Counted from the stretch's first letter, positions 45,301-57,335 are shown. The stretch: 64,000 nt of DNA from Erodium maritimum (GCA_963921825.1 OY997594.1:9863001-9927000); one strand, 5' to 3'. Translations and numbers: made by a program. The notes: generated by a model not told the origin, from the sequence alone.

Positions 45301-47424
45301 TATTTTTTAGGATGAAAGTTGTAATATCATTGATTATAAATGTTAGCTACAAAAGAGTGTATCAGGAGAAATTCTCTTACCGCGAAGTATAAAAGAGTTA
45401 TGAAATTGTAAAAAGCCTCAGTAGATCCCTTTACAAAAAACTCTAAGAAAAGTAATCTGGTGCAACCGGTTTTGGAAGTGTCATAAAGGCGTATTGAAAA
45501 CAAAAGTAATCAATGGTTGTTGCTCAAGGTATAGCCTTCATGCTCTATTCGCTGTATTAAACCGACCCTACGATCATTGGTTTCAAGGGGAAGCAGAGCT
45601 CTAATCAGGGACCCTTCCCAAGGCCAATCCATAGAACACTGAATTACTTTCATTCCTCCATGCGGGCCAGCTTGCCCGCCATGTCCTCATCGTCCCATGG
45701 ATCCCCATTGGATCCCCTCTTTACTCCTTCGGCTCCTGCTCCAATACCAGATTCAGTTACAGCTCCAAGTCTAGGTCCATCTTTGTGCTCAAGCAGGGCC
45801 GGGGTATCGGCTTTCTCACTATTCGAGGGTCGACCAATTACCAAGTTTTTCCATCAAGGATCAACCGAGCGGCTCGCTCCGTTAGTTACCGTAGTCGAGG
45901 ATACTATCGGGCCTTTTCCTCGAGACGACAAGGCCTTACGTACAATATTCGAGGATACCGATTTACGAGGCAGCCGACCATCCCAATCTGTAGCATAAAC
46001 CTTGGGTTGGCGGTCCCTTTGGAACTCCAGCATCGATGAGTCGTACCTAGGGGTACCCAGTACCTCCCAATCACACTCGGCCACTATGTGACCTATCATC
46101 CCACAATTATAACAAAACAAAGGGAGATTTGCATAGGTAAGGGTGACATGAACCGGGTCGGGGAATTCCCGAAAGCGCAGTAGAAGGTGGCATTGAAGGG
46201 GGCACTCCACAGGATGCCAGAAGCGAAACTTGACTAATTCTCCCCAACATGTCCCCCATTTGTCACACGAGACGTGGACATAGAGCCCCAACGCTGCCCC
46301 AATTGTTTCCCCAGTGGTTTTGGTATGGACTATGGGAGGGAGGCCACGAGCATGCACCCATAGTTGGAGCCTATACAGTATGGGCCAACGGGTTTAGGTC
46401 ACCCAACAAGAGATGTCTTCCATCGAAGCAACATGGTTCGTTGTCTCGAACTCATGCCCGAGCTTTCTCAGTTTCGAAGTAAAATCCAAAAACCCCTGGG
46501 CCGATATCTTTAATCACCAACCCCTCCGCTGATGTACCCTATGCCTTGCTGATGATCCAAAGGAGGACGTCTTTCTGAAGCGGCTTGGACGACCACAACT
46601 TGCCCATCATGAAAAATTGTTGCCTAGCCAAGATGGAAGGGCTCACCGGGGTGTATAGTACAATCACCTCAATTGTAAAGCCCGCTTTGTTTTAAAAGAG
46701 TAACCTTTCACATTTTGAAACGCCGGGGGTGAGTTTTTGCAGCGAGTAAATTTTGAGAAGAAAAATCAAAAAAGAAAAGAAAAGGGGAATTGGAAGTTAT
46801 AGACTGAGTTGAGGATTGGGTCGGGTTTGGGCCCAATCAGATTCGAGCCCAAACGCACGCGCGGCTGAGCCTAGTTGATGCGAAGCCCAGGCCAACGAAG
46901 CGCTGAACTGAACCAACCCTAAACGCGTTACTGTCGATGCGTCGTCTACTTTGCGCCACACGCGAACCGAGGAGTTCATCATCTCTCCCTCGTCTCTCTC
47001 TCGCGAAGCCGAACCAGACCTCGCCGTCGTCTCTCCTTCGCCCTCCTCCTTCACCTTCTTCTGCTACCTCACCTCGCCCTCACCTTCTTCTTCTTCTCCG
47101 TTCGCACCCGAGCCCTACCGTGTGAGAAGCGAGCTCGCCGGAGATTTTCTTCCCTTGGGTTCGTCCTCTCCGATCTCTAATCGAGCTTCTTCTCCCCTTT
47201 CTCCTTCTTCCCCGCCCTCTCTTTGCCTGGAAACCCATCGAAACGAGATCGATGGGGTCGGTTTCAGGAGGGTTTGCCGTCGGCGAAATCGTGAGTTCCA
47301 GATCTGAGAAGGGAGCGCGTCTGGGTCACACTTGATCCCCTGCCGTCACAGTCACGGCTTCGCTGAGCCCTGACACCGCTTCCCCGCCCTCGTTTCTCCC
47401 TCCTTGACCTCACCTGACGCCGTG

Positions 47425-47722
47425 GGTGGTGGTCGGAGCGATACTGGTCCGCCGAAGCCGTCGTCAGCTCAGATCGAGCCTGGACAGGCCTTGGGCCAAG
47501 GTGGTTGAACCAGCCTTGGGCCTTGGGCCAGGATTGAGGCGGGCCGTGGGCCAGACAAGTTCGGGCCGGACCTCGTCCAGGCCAGGACTCGGGCCAGGCC
47601 CAGGTCCGACAGACGGGATCTGGACTCGTGTCCGGACCGGGTCCAGGTCAGGCTTGGGTCCGGGTTCGGACCGGGTCTGGATCCGGGTTGGGCCGGGATT
47701 CGGGTCGGATCCAGGTTGGACA
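47425..47722. repeat. GC-rich degenerate tandem tract in solo LTR iii
   Basis: Imperfect units of GGGTCCGG / GGGCCAGGCC / GGATCCGGGTTGG. It keeps frames open on both strands by composition only. A similar tract is at 1408-1515. Confidence 0.7.
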
Positions 47723-48560
47723 AAATAATTAATTAATAATTTAATTAATTTAATTTAAAATTGGATATTTAAGTGGACTTTTTGGACTGTTCTGAGGACC
47801 TTTGGACTACCGGGACTAATTGGACGTTTTAACTGTTAAAACCCAAACTTTGACTTCGCGGACTACGCCCGAGAAGACCGGAGTTAGGCCAGGACGTCAG
47901 CAACTAGGAGACACAGCTGTTGTTATCGTCTTGAGGTAGGGAAAGTAGCGGATACCGCTTTAATTACGGAAAGTTACTAGCGAGCATGATTAGGAAGTAA
48001 TAATAACCGAAAAGGTCCTAGATGGCATATAGGATGTGATTCACTAGAATACTTGCTTTCAATTACTAAATACTGGACGAGTCTTATTAACATGTAGGAT
48101 GTGATTTACTAGATTACCTGCTTTAAATACTTGGGAAATTGCCGTGCTGGTAGACGGGTCGTGTCGAGCCCTAGGATTGTGTGATGTGTGCTATATATCG
48201 TTGTGTGAGAGTCTAAATAAGATTATACTTAGTGTTGCATGTTGTGACTGTGTGTGGGCAAGTGTGCCGTGTTTGACATGACGTGAAACCTTGGTTGTGA
48301 TATGATCGGGTGAGTGATAGACCGGTTGTGTGCTATGTTGAGATGGTCCGTTGGCATACCGAGACCGGCTTTGGCTTTGTGCTACGTGTTTTATACCTTG
48401 TTTGTGGGCCCCAAGAGACGGCGTAGCCGGAGTAGTACCTACATCGAGGGATAGTTCCGGTGTAGTGTATCGAGGCCAAGGATGGCGTGATCAGTGTCCC
48501 GAAGATTCGTAGTCCGGGACAGTGTACGACCGAAGTATGTGCCTGTCTAGTACGTATGGT

Positions 48561-48680
48561 GAGTTTTGTCCCGAGTCTGTGTGACGTGAAGAGTTTTGTC
48601 CCGAGTCTGTGTGACGGGAAGAGTATTGTCCCGAGTTTGTGTGACGGGAGGAGTATGGCCCCGAGTCTGTGTGACGGGAA
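48561..48680. repeat. 30-bp tandem repeat, four copies
   Basis: Units 48561-48590, 48591-48620, 48621-48650 and 48651-48680, consensus GAGTTTTGTCCCGAGTCTGT followed by GTGACGGGAA, with one to four changes each. The period is a multiple of three, which explains the small open frames over it. Confidence 0.95.
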
Positions 48681-50030
48681 GACATCAGACTGAGGGATTT
48701 CTGGTCGAGGATGTTACCTCTAGTCTCAGTGGGGGGAATATATCCGGACTGATGTTGTGTGGTCCAGTACGATATAAGAGGCTCAGTGCAAATGGCTTAG
48801 TGCATTCAACGACATTGGAACTGTTGTACGATATCTGTGTGTATCTCGCTGTGTGCTCTTTTCTTGTTATTTGGCTTTGTGCGTTGTCTGTTGTATGTCT
48901 CGTGCGTGTTGTCGGGCTTTGTGCATTGGGTTAAGTGTGACTATGGTATTGTGAGAGTGTTTGGTGACTCGAGGTGCTGTTATACCTGATTCTTGTGTTG
49001 TAGTGCGAGTTCGCAGTGTGGTCGGTTGTGAAATAGTCGTAGGTGTTGTTCTTTGAGAATTGTTAGGTGATGGGTGTCAAGAGCTAGTTGTGGAAAGTGG
49101 TATGAGTTCGGTTCGTTGTGAGTTTGTTTTACGGGTTGTGCCTGAGTGAAGGCCAAGTGTTGTCTTGGAGTAATCGCTTAATTAGACTTTTAACCGTTAT
49201 GCTTTGTAGTATGCCATAATTGGACGGTTACCCGTGGTGATGAACTGAGATTCAGATCCTTAACTACTTTTTCTACTGAGCGCAAGCTCACCCCCTTACT
49301 TTGTTGTGTTTCAGGTGTTGAGCGAGACTTGTACTAGCAGGATTCTCGGTGCTAGGGAGCTGACGGGGATTCGGGCTAGTGTCTAGAGACATATAGTCTT
49401 ACTACTATTTTGACTTGTTTTTTATTATCGAGTTGTTGACTCTTTGAACCTTTGGAACTTTAAATTGCATTTGAAACTCGTTTATTTATCCTAATTACTT
49501 TATTATTATTTCATCTTAAGTCGCGTCTCGAATTCGGTCAAAATCGGATTTGGGGCGTGACATCAATCTCCTCCTCCTCCAAGGAGAAAGCCGAGAGGCC
49601 ATCCATCCTACAGGTTGAGCATTTGGGTGTCCAGGCTTGCCGGAGGGGAAGGTGCCGCTAAAGTTGAGCCGACTTCCTTAGGCTTGAAGGAACATAGACG
49701 GTGAGTCATCCCTGGAGGTGGTGTGAGGATCGCTGGGATCAAGGGGACACAGGATGCGTTGGGAACCCTGATCCCCATGAGACCGTTAGGATACTACGAG
49801 ATATCTTAGAGGAGCCACAACTTGACCCACATGGAAAGTTGTCTACCTGTCCCCCAACCTCCTTCTTTTCCTGATACACTACATGAACGACTGTCAAGAC
49901 ACCACAAGCCTGTTAAAATCGAGATGTGGAAAGTATTTTGGACGTCACACATCGATCACAGAGAGAATAGAGAACCACCCTTACTTTAGTCCTTGGTTGC
50001 ACCAGTCATGTTGTTATGGAATCCATGTTT

Positions 50031-50406
50031 CGACCATCATCCGAACGTTATCTTGATTTTTTACATTTTTTCCATTATACTCTACGTTGTTTGTCTGGTA
50101 TAGTTGTTTGCCTTTATTTCAACAAAATAATACTATTTATGTTAGAAAGAAGGATTGCAAGTACACAAGGAATATAGAGTATGAACAGGTTGACAAGTAC
50201 TAAACTGTGGAGTTATAAAAAGAAAAGATTGGAGATGGACGTGTATGCTCAATTACTTGTATCAATTAGGTTTGAAACTTGAGTTATTATACTTTTGAAA
50301 TCCAATCTAGATTTTTTCTGAAAGATAACAAGTGTAGTACTATAGATAAACAAGGGTCGTTGAAATCTTTATTAACATTGGAGTAATTTTGCTTCAAAGG
50401 TAGACG
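50031..50406. other. Spacer between copies L and G
   Basis: AT-rich; nothing recognised. Confidence 0.4.
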
Positions 50407-51664
50407 ATAAAAAAATACTTTTTTTTGGAGGAATGACAATATTATTAATTAAGCAAAGTAAACAGGTGTTTGTCTGGCGAAAAACCCCTTACAAACCAGT
50501 AAACTAAAGATAAATAAACTGAGACATAAATGTTGAGAAATAAATGGTGATCAAATGCATAGAGGCGGTCGGGGGGTGAACTGCAGTAGCATCCTTGGAT
50601 ACCGATACAGTCGACGCCAACCATAGAACACTGATCGAGCAGACCAGGTAACAACTGAACATTGGTGGACCGATAACTCCCCCGGTAAGTTAGTGTGCGT
50701 CGTCCTCCCTTAAATAATAGGTGTAGGGCTCCTGAACGCGGGATTGCTGACCCTGAAGTGGTAGGGAAGCATCTTATCGACTGTTGGTAGAACCATTGCC
50801 ACCAAACTGCCAGGAAGGGGATACAGTCGACCAAACCCTTCCCGGGGCTCCAGGCTCTCATTCCTGGAGGTGGGGAGCTGAAAGCCCCCCGCCACTACAT
50901 GTGGTGCTCCCACCGAATGAAATGTCCGACCCACAAGTGGGTGGGCCTACCAGACCCGACCCACAAGTGGGTGGGCCTACTTGAACCGGCCCACAAATGA
51001 GTTGTCTTCCCAGACCCGGGCCGTGACACGGTGAATCTCTGGCTCCGAGTCCGCCTCCGACCCGAGACTCCTGCATCGCAGCTGAAACCCTAGGACCCAA
51101 TATTGGGCCCTGTCGCCGCTAGCTGCACCCGTTGTGACCCTCCGCCCCTTCTTCCCGGTGCTGGCCGTGAGGCCCCACCACAACTCGATCTCTACTGAGA
51201 CGACCCGACCTGCCCCTGCGCGTCGGATAAAGGACGAGCATGGACAAAGGCTGTTGGCGACAGAGATTATCCCACGAGCGAAAGATCTGTATCAACCAAC
51301 CCACCCGGAGTTCAATACTCAACGAGGAGGGATTACGACGAGCAATGGATGAATCCGATCTACTCCAAAACAACGATTGGACTAAAAGATCCGATTCGAA
51401 GACTCCAACCTGAGGGAACAAGTACAGGGTGAGGGAAAAGGGCACGACACTACCTTTTCTCAGGATCACGTCGAGCCGTTCTCCGTATCCCCACGACGCC
51501 GACCCTCGCTTCACCAACCCTCTTATCCTCTTCGGCTTTGTCCGTGCCCTCCTCTCCACCGATCTTTTTTTCACCTTTGAAACCGCAACTCCATATGCTA
51601 TTGCGATAGAGAGGACCTCAATCATGGTATAAGCTATACCATCAAGCATATATAAAAAAATACT
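50407..51664 (-). mobile_element. ORF2-less retroposon (copy G) with 13-bp TSD, minus strand
   Basis: The element 50420-51651 (1232 bp) is flanked by ATAAAAAAATACT at 50407-50419 and 51652-51664. Its 3' half matches that of copy F. Its 5' half carries the frame 51119-51649 (minus, basic: KVKKRSVERRARTKPKR) with no recognised domain. No RT. The duplication is low-complexity, so slightly less secure than in copies B or F. Confidence 0.82.
50922..51000. repeat. Short tandem repeat of GACCCACAAGTGGGTGGGCC
   Basis: CCCACAAGTGGGTGGGCCTACC-type units occur three times, each with an internal palindrome CCCACAAGTGGG. It lies within copy G. Confidence 0.8.
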
Positions 51665-52374
51665 ATCAATACACCAACATCTCTGAAAAAGAAGAAGTAA
51701 TAATGTTATCTGTTATGCTCCGTATATAAAACCTGATGTAGATCAATCAATTCGGAAACTATTTCCAAACTCTTTGAATTTTTACACTAATTTTTATTTT
51801 TCATTATATTTCTTTTAACAAGTCAATTTATCATTCTTAAAACATTTTAAAAAGTTCTCCGTATTATCATTTGCTATGTTGGTGAAATGAAATGTTTTAA
51901 AAAATACTGCCAAGTGATATCAATGTCTAACTTTTATTGAAAAAAAAACATATCTATTTATAATATTAAGATTAACTCGTAGTTTTTCTTTTTTTCAAAT
52001 AGTCAATAAAATAAATAATAAAAAACATGTAATGTTTCTATAGCCTCTCCCTGTCCAAGTTTCTCTATATATTCCTGTAAAATTACAACATGAAATTGTG
52101 ATCCAATCAGAAGGCAAATTCCTCCACAGTGTCTCTCTGTTCTCCTCCTAAATTCTCTCCTCTTCCTAAACCCTCTCTGATCTGATCATTTCCCAATCAG
52201 AGGAGTAGCAGCAAACCCATATCATCACTAGTTAGTTAACTAACGGTATTTTTACCCAAATTGCCCTTCCCATCATGTTGTTTTAACCTCTGAATGCCAC
52301 ACAACCTCTGCCTCTAGCTGCTTCGGCTTCTGCTTAGATCCGTCACTGATCACTGTAACCCAAATTCTGAAACA
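51665..52374 (+). promoter_or_regulatory. Promoter and 5' UTR of the PIN gene
   Basis: CTATATAT at 52065-52072 is a good TATA box. A C/T-rich stretch (52130-52180, CTCTCTGTTCTCCTCC) typical of plant 5' UTRs follows. Transcription would start near 52100, giving a leader of about 270 nt. Copy G ends only about 400 bp upstream of the TATA box. Confidence 0.6.
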
Positions 52375-55203
52375 ATGATTACTTGGGGCGATCTCTACAC
52401 CGTCCTCAGCGCGGTGGTTCCTCTTTACGTGGCTATGATTCTGGCCTACGGTTCCGTCCGCTGGTGGAAAATTTTCTCGCCGGACCAGTGCTCCGGCATC
52501 AACCGCTTCGTCGCTATCTTCGCCGTCCCGCTCCTCTCCTTCCACTTCATCTCCACCAACGATCCCTACGCCATGAACTTCCGGTTCATCGCCGCCGACA
52601 CGCTACAGAAGATCATCATGCTGTTCGTTCTGGCAATCTGGACCAATTTCACCAAAAACGGCAGTCTGGAGTGGATGATCACGATTTTCTCGCTCTCCAC
52701 CTTGCCTAATACTCTGGTCATGGGCATTCCGCTCCTCATCGCCATGTACGGCGACTACTCCGGCAGCCTCATGGTTCAGGTGGTCGTGCTCCAGTGCATC
52801 ATCTGGTACACGCTCCTCCTCTTCCTCTTCGAGTACCGGGGTGCCAAGATGCTCATCATGGAGCAGTTCCCGGAAACCGCCGCCTCTATTGTTTCCTTCA
52901 AGGTCGATTCCGATGTTGTGTCGCTTGACGGCCGGGACTTCCTGGAGACCGACGCTCAGCTCGGAGACGACGGCAAGCTCCACGTAACCGTGCGTAAGTC
53001 CAACGCCTCGAGGAGGTCGCTTGGACCGGGCTCGCTCTCGTCGTTCACTCCCCGGCCGTCGAACCTCACTGGAGCCGAGATTTACAGCCTGAGCTCGTCG
53101 CGCAATCCGACGCCCAGAGGCTCCAATTTCAACCACTCCGACTTCTACTCCATGATGGGGGTTCAGGGATTCCCGTCCCGGACGTCCAATTTCGGACCGG
53201 CCGATCTCTATTCGGTCCAATCGTCCCGAGGCCCTACGCCGCGGCCGTCCAATTTCGAGGAGAATTGTGCTCCTCCGGCGGCTCAATCCGTTCCTTCTCC
53301 GAGATTCGGGTTTTACCCGGCTCAGACTGTCCCCACTTCGTACCCGGCCCCGAACCCTGAAATTTCCTCCACAGTCCCTTCCAAAACCAACAAAATCCAA
53401 CAAGCAGCACCGCCGCCGTCACAGCCTCCCAACGGCGTGAAAGCGAACCACGACGCTAAGGAGCTCCACATGTTCGTGTGGAGCTCCAGCGCGTCCCCAG
53501 TCTCCGAAGGCGGCGGCCTCCATGTCTTCGGCGGAACGGACTTCGGCGCCTCAGAGCAATCCGGACGGCCCGATCAGGGCGCCAAGGAGATCAGGATGAT
53601 GGTCGCCGACAACCCCCAAAATGGAGAGAACCACAAAGGTAATTTACTACCATTTCTCAAATGAAGGTCACGAGTTGTGTTCAATTATTAAACTACCGAC
53701 TAATCCGTAATTAAGTGCAATTATTTTAGATTATTAAACGATCCGTTTTAATTTCAGCACCTGTTCCGGAACCCGCTGAAGAGTTCGTTGTGGAAGACTT
53801 CAGCTTCGGCGGAAACGGAGAGGATGAAAGGGATAAGGAGGGATCCACCGGGCTGACCAAGCTGGGGTCCACCTCCGCTTCAGACATCCACCAAAAGGGT
53901 GCCGGAGGAGCGGATTCCGGCATCGGAAGACAAATGCCTCCGGCCAGTGTCATGACCCGCCTCATCCTGATCATGGTCTGGCGCAAGCTTATCCGCAACC
54001 CAAACACCTACTCTAGCCTCATTGGTCTCATATGGTCCTTGGTCGCATTTAGGTGAGTCTCATTTTGAAATCACATATCAAATAATTGACTGCACATCAA
54101 CTCATTGTGATTGTGATGTATGTATTCAAATTGTAGGTGGCACATTTCCATGCCCATAATACTAGCCAAATCGATTTCGATTCTATCCGACGCCGGCCTT
54201 GGAATGGCTATGTTCAGCTTAGGTGAGTTTGAGTTTCTTCAACTTGTGTTTCAAGTCTCCATGTGTTTTGCTACTTGTTGCATTTAAGGTATTTGATAGT
54301 GAAATTTTAATGGAACATACACAGGGGACAAGTCACATGGTTCTTCTTCATTCATGTATATTACAGTCCCTGTTATACTTTGTTATTCTTTTTTAATCAG
54401 AGGCATGAGACATGGGACCATTTAGGGACGGGTGAGAAATATGTCTAAGCTGTCACGTTATGGGTTCATATTGGCTATTATGGTTGGGAGCCATCCATTT
54501 CATTGTCAATTTTCACGGGTTGGACTTTTATATATTTTGACCACCCGACAGCTAGGCCCGGAGGGCACGAGGTCGCCGGTGGTCCAGGGTTCGTGGGGGA
54601 TTCAGACATTTTTAATTAGACGCCGTTCGTTTTCATGTGGAAGTAGCTGTTAAAGAACTTTGTTCTGTATCCTACAGTTTCTTTATTATTCTCTTGGACG
54701 TTTGTGGTTGAAAATTCAGGTCTCTTCATGGCTCTCCAACCCAAGATAATTGCCTGCGGGAACTCTGTAGCCACTTTTGCCATGGCCGTCAGGTTCTTAA
54801 CTGGACCGGCCGTTATGGCTGCAGCTTCCGTTGCTGTTGGTCTCCGCGGTACTCTGCTCCATATAGCCATAGTTCAGGTACTTGTACTTGTTCGATCAAT
54901 TAACCTTCCTTAACCTTAATATGTATCTTAATTAGCAGACATGATCCTTAATTCTGTGTGGGTGGTCCTGTATGTGTAGGCTGCACTTCCACAAGGAATT
55001 GTCCCGTTTGTGTTTGCTAAAGAGTACAATGTCCATCCGGCCATTCTCAGCACTGGGTAAGTATAAACATATTTTTGTCAGTGATTATTACGGATCTTTT
55101 TTGTGTAATTGATCGTTTGAGATCAATTGGATGCAGGGTTATCTTTGGGATGTTGATAGCCTTACCGATCACGCTTGTGTACTACATTGTGCTGGGATTG
55201 TAA
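52375..55203 (+). CDS. PIN3: PIN-FORMED auxin efflux carrier, PIN3/4/7 clade
   Basis: Six exons: 52375-53638, 53758-54052, 54137-54222, 54720-54877, 54980-55056 and 55137-55203; 1947 nt, 648 aa, GT-AG introns. The protein exports indole-3-acetic acid across the plasma membrane and sets the direction of auxin flow. Residues about 1-160 form the N-terminal helices (starts [20 protein letters not shown]). A long hydrophilic loop (about 162-484) holds three to four TPRxSN-type motifs phosphorylated by PINOID/D6PK kinases, and [14 protein letters not shown]. The C-terminal helices include [30 protein letters not shown] and FAKEYNVHP, ending [27 protein letters not shown] and [10 protein letters not shown] place it with PIN3/4/7 and not PIN1. 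Length is normal for a 'long' PIN. Exon 1 is notably GC-rich. Start and ends are unambiguous. Confidence 0.97.
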
Positions 55204-55811
55204 TTCTCTCTTACCAATTACGCTTTCAAAACTGCATACTTGGAGAAGCCTTTGCTGTTGGAACGCGAGGATTTGGCGGTAGAGGAGAAGGATATGGACA
55301 GGATTAATTCCATTAAAAAAATACGAGGTAGCTTAAGATACTTGACTAAGTGAAGTGAAGAGGAAGAAGAAGAAGAGGGACTCTGAAATGGTGGAAAGGA
55401 GGCGCAAGATGGAGATTGAGAGGAAGGAAAGCGAAGGCGTCAAGCGTATAGGAAACGTAAGAGAGGGCGAAAAGCAGGTAGATTGAATTAGGTCTTTTGT
55501 CTGATTGTTTTTATTTTATTGTGATAAATATGTCCACGTAGCGAGCTCGATTTAGGCACTCAATATTAGTTTACTCGTGAATTCAACCACGGACAATAGA
55601 AATGCTATTTTAGTTTAGTCTGTCCTTGAATCTGGCAATTATTTGCGTTTGTCGTCTTTAATTGACTTTCTTCATCTCTATTACTTTGTTGTATTCTTTT
55701 GGGTTCCATTCTTATTTGTATTGGTTTATATCTTTAAGTTACGAATCTTATACTGAAACACCACTCAAAAAGTGAATAGTCTTCAACAGATTTACTATTG
55801 TAGTTGAGAGC
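55204..55811 (+). other. PIN 3' region and spacer
   Basis: The first about 350 bp is purine-rich (GAGGAAGAAGAAGAAGAGGG at about 55358) and probably 3' UTR. No canonical AATAAA is obvious. Nothing else recognised. Confidence 0.4.
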
Positions 55812-57094
55812 ATATTTGTAAAGTTTTTTTTTTCATTTATTAAAAAGTGTAAGATTTTATTAAGCTTTTGAAAGAATAATACATTTTGTGCATCAAGAAG
55901 GTTTCTTGACTAGTAAGTGAACCGTTTTATTTGCCGTTCTTCTTACAAATTAGAGAGAAATTCTCTCGTTTGAGCCAGTATAGTAAGGATGGCAAAGCCA
56001 TATTGGTGAACTAAAAGTAAACTAAGACGAAACCAACGAATATTGTTCAAGGTGTTGCCTAGACGCTGCATACTCTGTAGACAACGAATGAACCTGAATC
56101 TGTTAGCTTCATAAGGAGGAAAGGCTTGGACCACTGGTTGAAAACCGAACCCGACCTCATTAGTTCAATGGGTGGAGAGCGACGATAGTTTTTTTTGGAT
56201 AAGCTCGAAAATTTTATTAGAAAAAGATCTGATCCAAGCAGGATCAAACCAAAGGACAACCATTACAGATGAGCTCTCATCTGGAGCTGCAGGTACACAA
56301 CCCGAAAATAAAAGTGAGCACTTAATCCTCATCAAATACCCACTCTTCACCTTCCGAAGTCAAAGTCGGATCATCAAAAACCTTTACTTGAGCAAGCGCA
56401 GGATGTGCTAACTGAGCCAATCGAGCTTGGAAAAACTGCTTCGTACCCACCGAGGTTGGCATTCTCTCACGACCCAAAGAGCGAGCTGGTTTGACTTCAA
56501 CAGTGTAATAATCCCCTAAAAACTTGGGAGAGCGACGATAGTGGATGTGATTAAGGGATTTCTCCCAGTAAAAGTTCCTGAATCCTTGGGCAGAAGCCTT
56601 GAATATTCGCTCCTTAATCATTAACCTTGCAAAATGAATAAAAAAAGTAAAGTAAAACAAAACCAATCGATCATCTTAACTCAAAACCGGGATAAAGATC
56701 GAAAAGGAGGCATTGGTGGAGACTAAGGAGGGGGATACACCGATGGAGGCTTCAATAACGGTTGTAGAGGCGGCGGGGACTGCTTAGAAGAGGGGATCCG
56801 AGGAGGGGATGGCGACTAATGTCGAGGAGACGCATGCGGCAACCATCGGGATTGTAGGGGGGGGGGGGGGGAGAAACGAGACCGGAGACACGTTGATGGT
56901 GGCAGGGAAAGACAATGACGCGGTGGCTAGTTGATGCACAAACCAAAACTAGGAGGATGACCGAACTTAGACCGAGAGATACGACGACGAGTTTGAGAAA
57001 CATCAACCGCATGTGCTAGTGGCTCGAAAACCCTAGCAGAGAGCAATTTTTTAGTCGTGTCAGTTTTCTTCACCTTTTTGATATATTCGTAAAG
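55812..57094 (-). mobile_element. LINE-derived retroposon (copy J), minus strand, with nested copy K
   Basis: The element 55824-57082 is flanked by ATATTTGTAAAG (55812-55823) and ATATTCGTAAAG (57083-57094), one difference. On the minus strand the 3' part translates NRFRFIRCLQSMQRLGNTLN, parallel to NRFDRTLQIMQRLDNTLS in copy M (62600-62640), so the two share a 3' tail. The 5' part starts near 57030 with AAACCCTA on the plus strand. A 15-bp G run is at 56857-56871. No RT. Confidence 0.7.
56174..56541 (-). mobile_element. Short retroposon (copy K) nested in copy J, 15-bp TSD
   Basis: The insert 56189-56526 (338 bp) is flanked by a perfect GGAGAGCGACGATAG at 56174-56188 and 56527-56541. On the minus strand it starts inside a frame (KFLGDYYTVEVKPARSLGR ... 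EEWVFDED then stop) and ends with a tail CTTATCCAAAAAAAA. It is a 5'-truncated copy of some transcript: an ORF1-only element or possibly a gene mRNA. I do not recognise the protein end. Confidence 0.85.
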
Positions 57095-57335
57095 TCTCAT
57101 TATACAAAATTATAAAGAACCTGATAATTATATAAAAATTTAAATGATACAAATATAAGATAATAAACAAATTAATATATTGTGATGAAGTCATAAATGA
57201 TAAGGTGCGGTGTTTTATATATTTATTGTCCACGTGTCAGCATCTGGTGCGCTCTGCTGACATCACTTTAGGGGGGTCCTATGGCTCAGATTGGTTCGTA
57301 GTATGCACAATAAGGGGCAGTTTGTACCTGATACC

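Larger units (their letters stand above)
46669..49567 (+). mobile_element. Solo LTR iii, same family as LTRs i and ii
   Basis: The LTR is 46674-49562 (2889 bp), flanked by TCAAT at 46669-46673 and 49563-49567. It begins TGTAAAGCCCGC and ends GGGGCGTGACA. It shares GAGGTAGGGAAAGTAGCGGA (47932) and GAGCGCAAGCTCACCCCCTT (49279) with LTR ii. It inserted exactly within the ORF1 of copy L. It contains a GGTCCGGGT-rich tract (47560-47720) and a 30-bp tandem array. Confidence 0.92.
45700..49900 (-). pseudogene. LINE ORF1-type DUF4283 + CCHC zinc-knuckle protein, interrupted
   Basis: Upstream of the LTR the minus strand gives a SLEEEE acidic stretch (49580-49563). Across the LTR it continues VLYTPVSPSILARQQFF (from 46673), a DUF4283-like block parallel to that of copy M (FPVSPSIMVRQQFSIMGKLW). 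Then come TTGETIGAALGLYVHVSCDK and the knuckle CYNCGMIGHIVAEC at 46114-46073 (CX2CX4HX4C complete), followed by VLGTPRYDSSMLEF. Several frameshifts break it. In this family the ORF1 product binds element RNA. Confidence 0.8.
45310..50030 (-). mobile_element. LINE-derived retroposon with DUF4283 + CCHC ORF1 (copy L), split by a solo LTR
   Basis: Minus strand. 5' to 3' it runs about 50030-49563, then (after solo LTR iii) 46673-45310. The ORF1 region is followed directly by a 3' tail related to those of copies E, J and M (AGRCGTATTG / CTGCATA-type blocks near 45490-45560). No RT. The 5' limit and target duplication are not certain. Confidence 0.75.

Noticed and set aside
52603..53403. 266-codon open frame antisense to PIN exon 1
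   Set aside because: Arises from the GC-rich codon use of the PIN exon; no domain, arginine-rich translation, no promoter signs.
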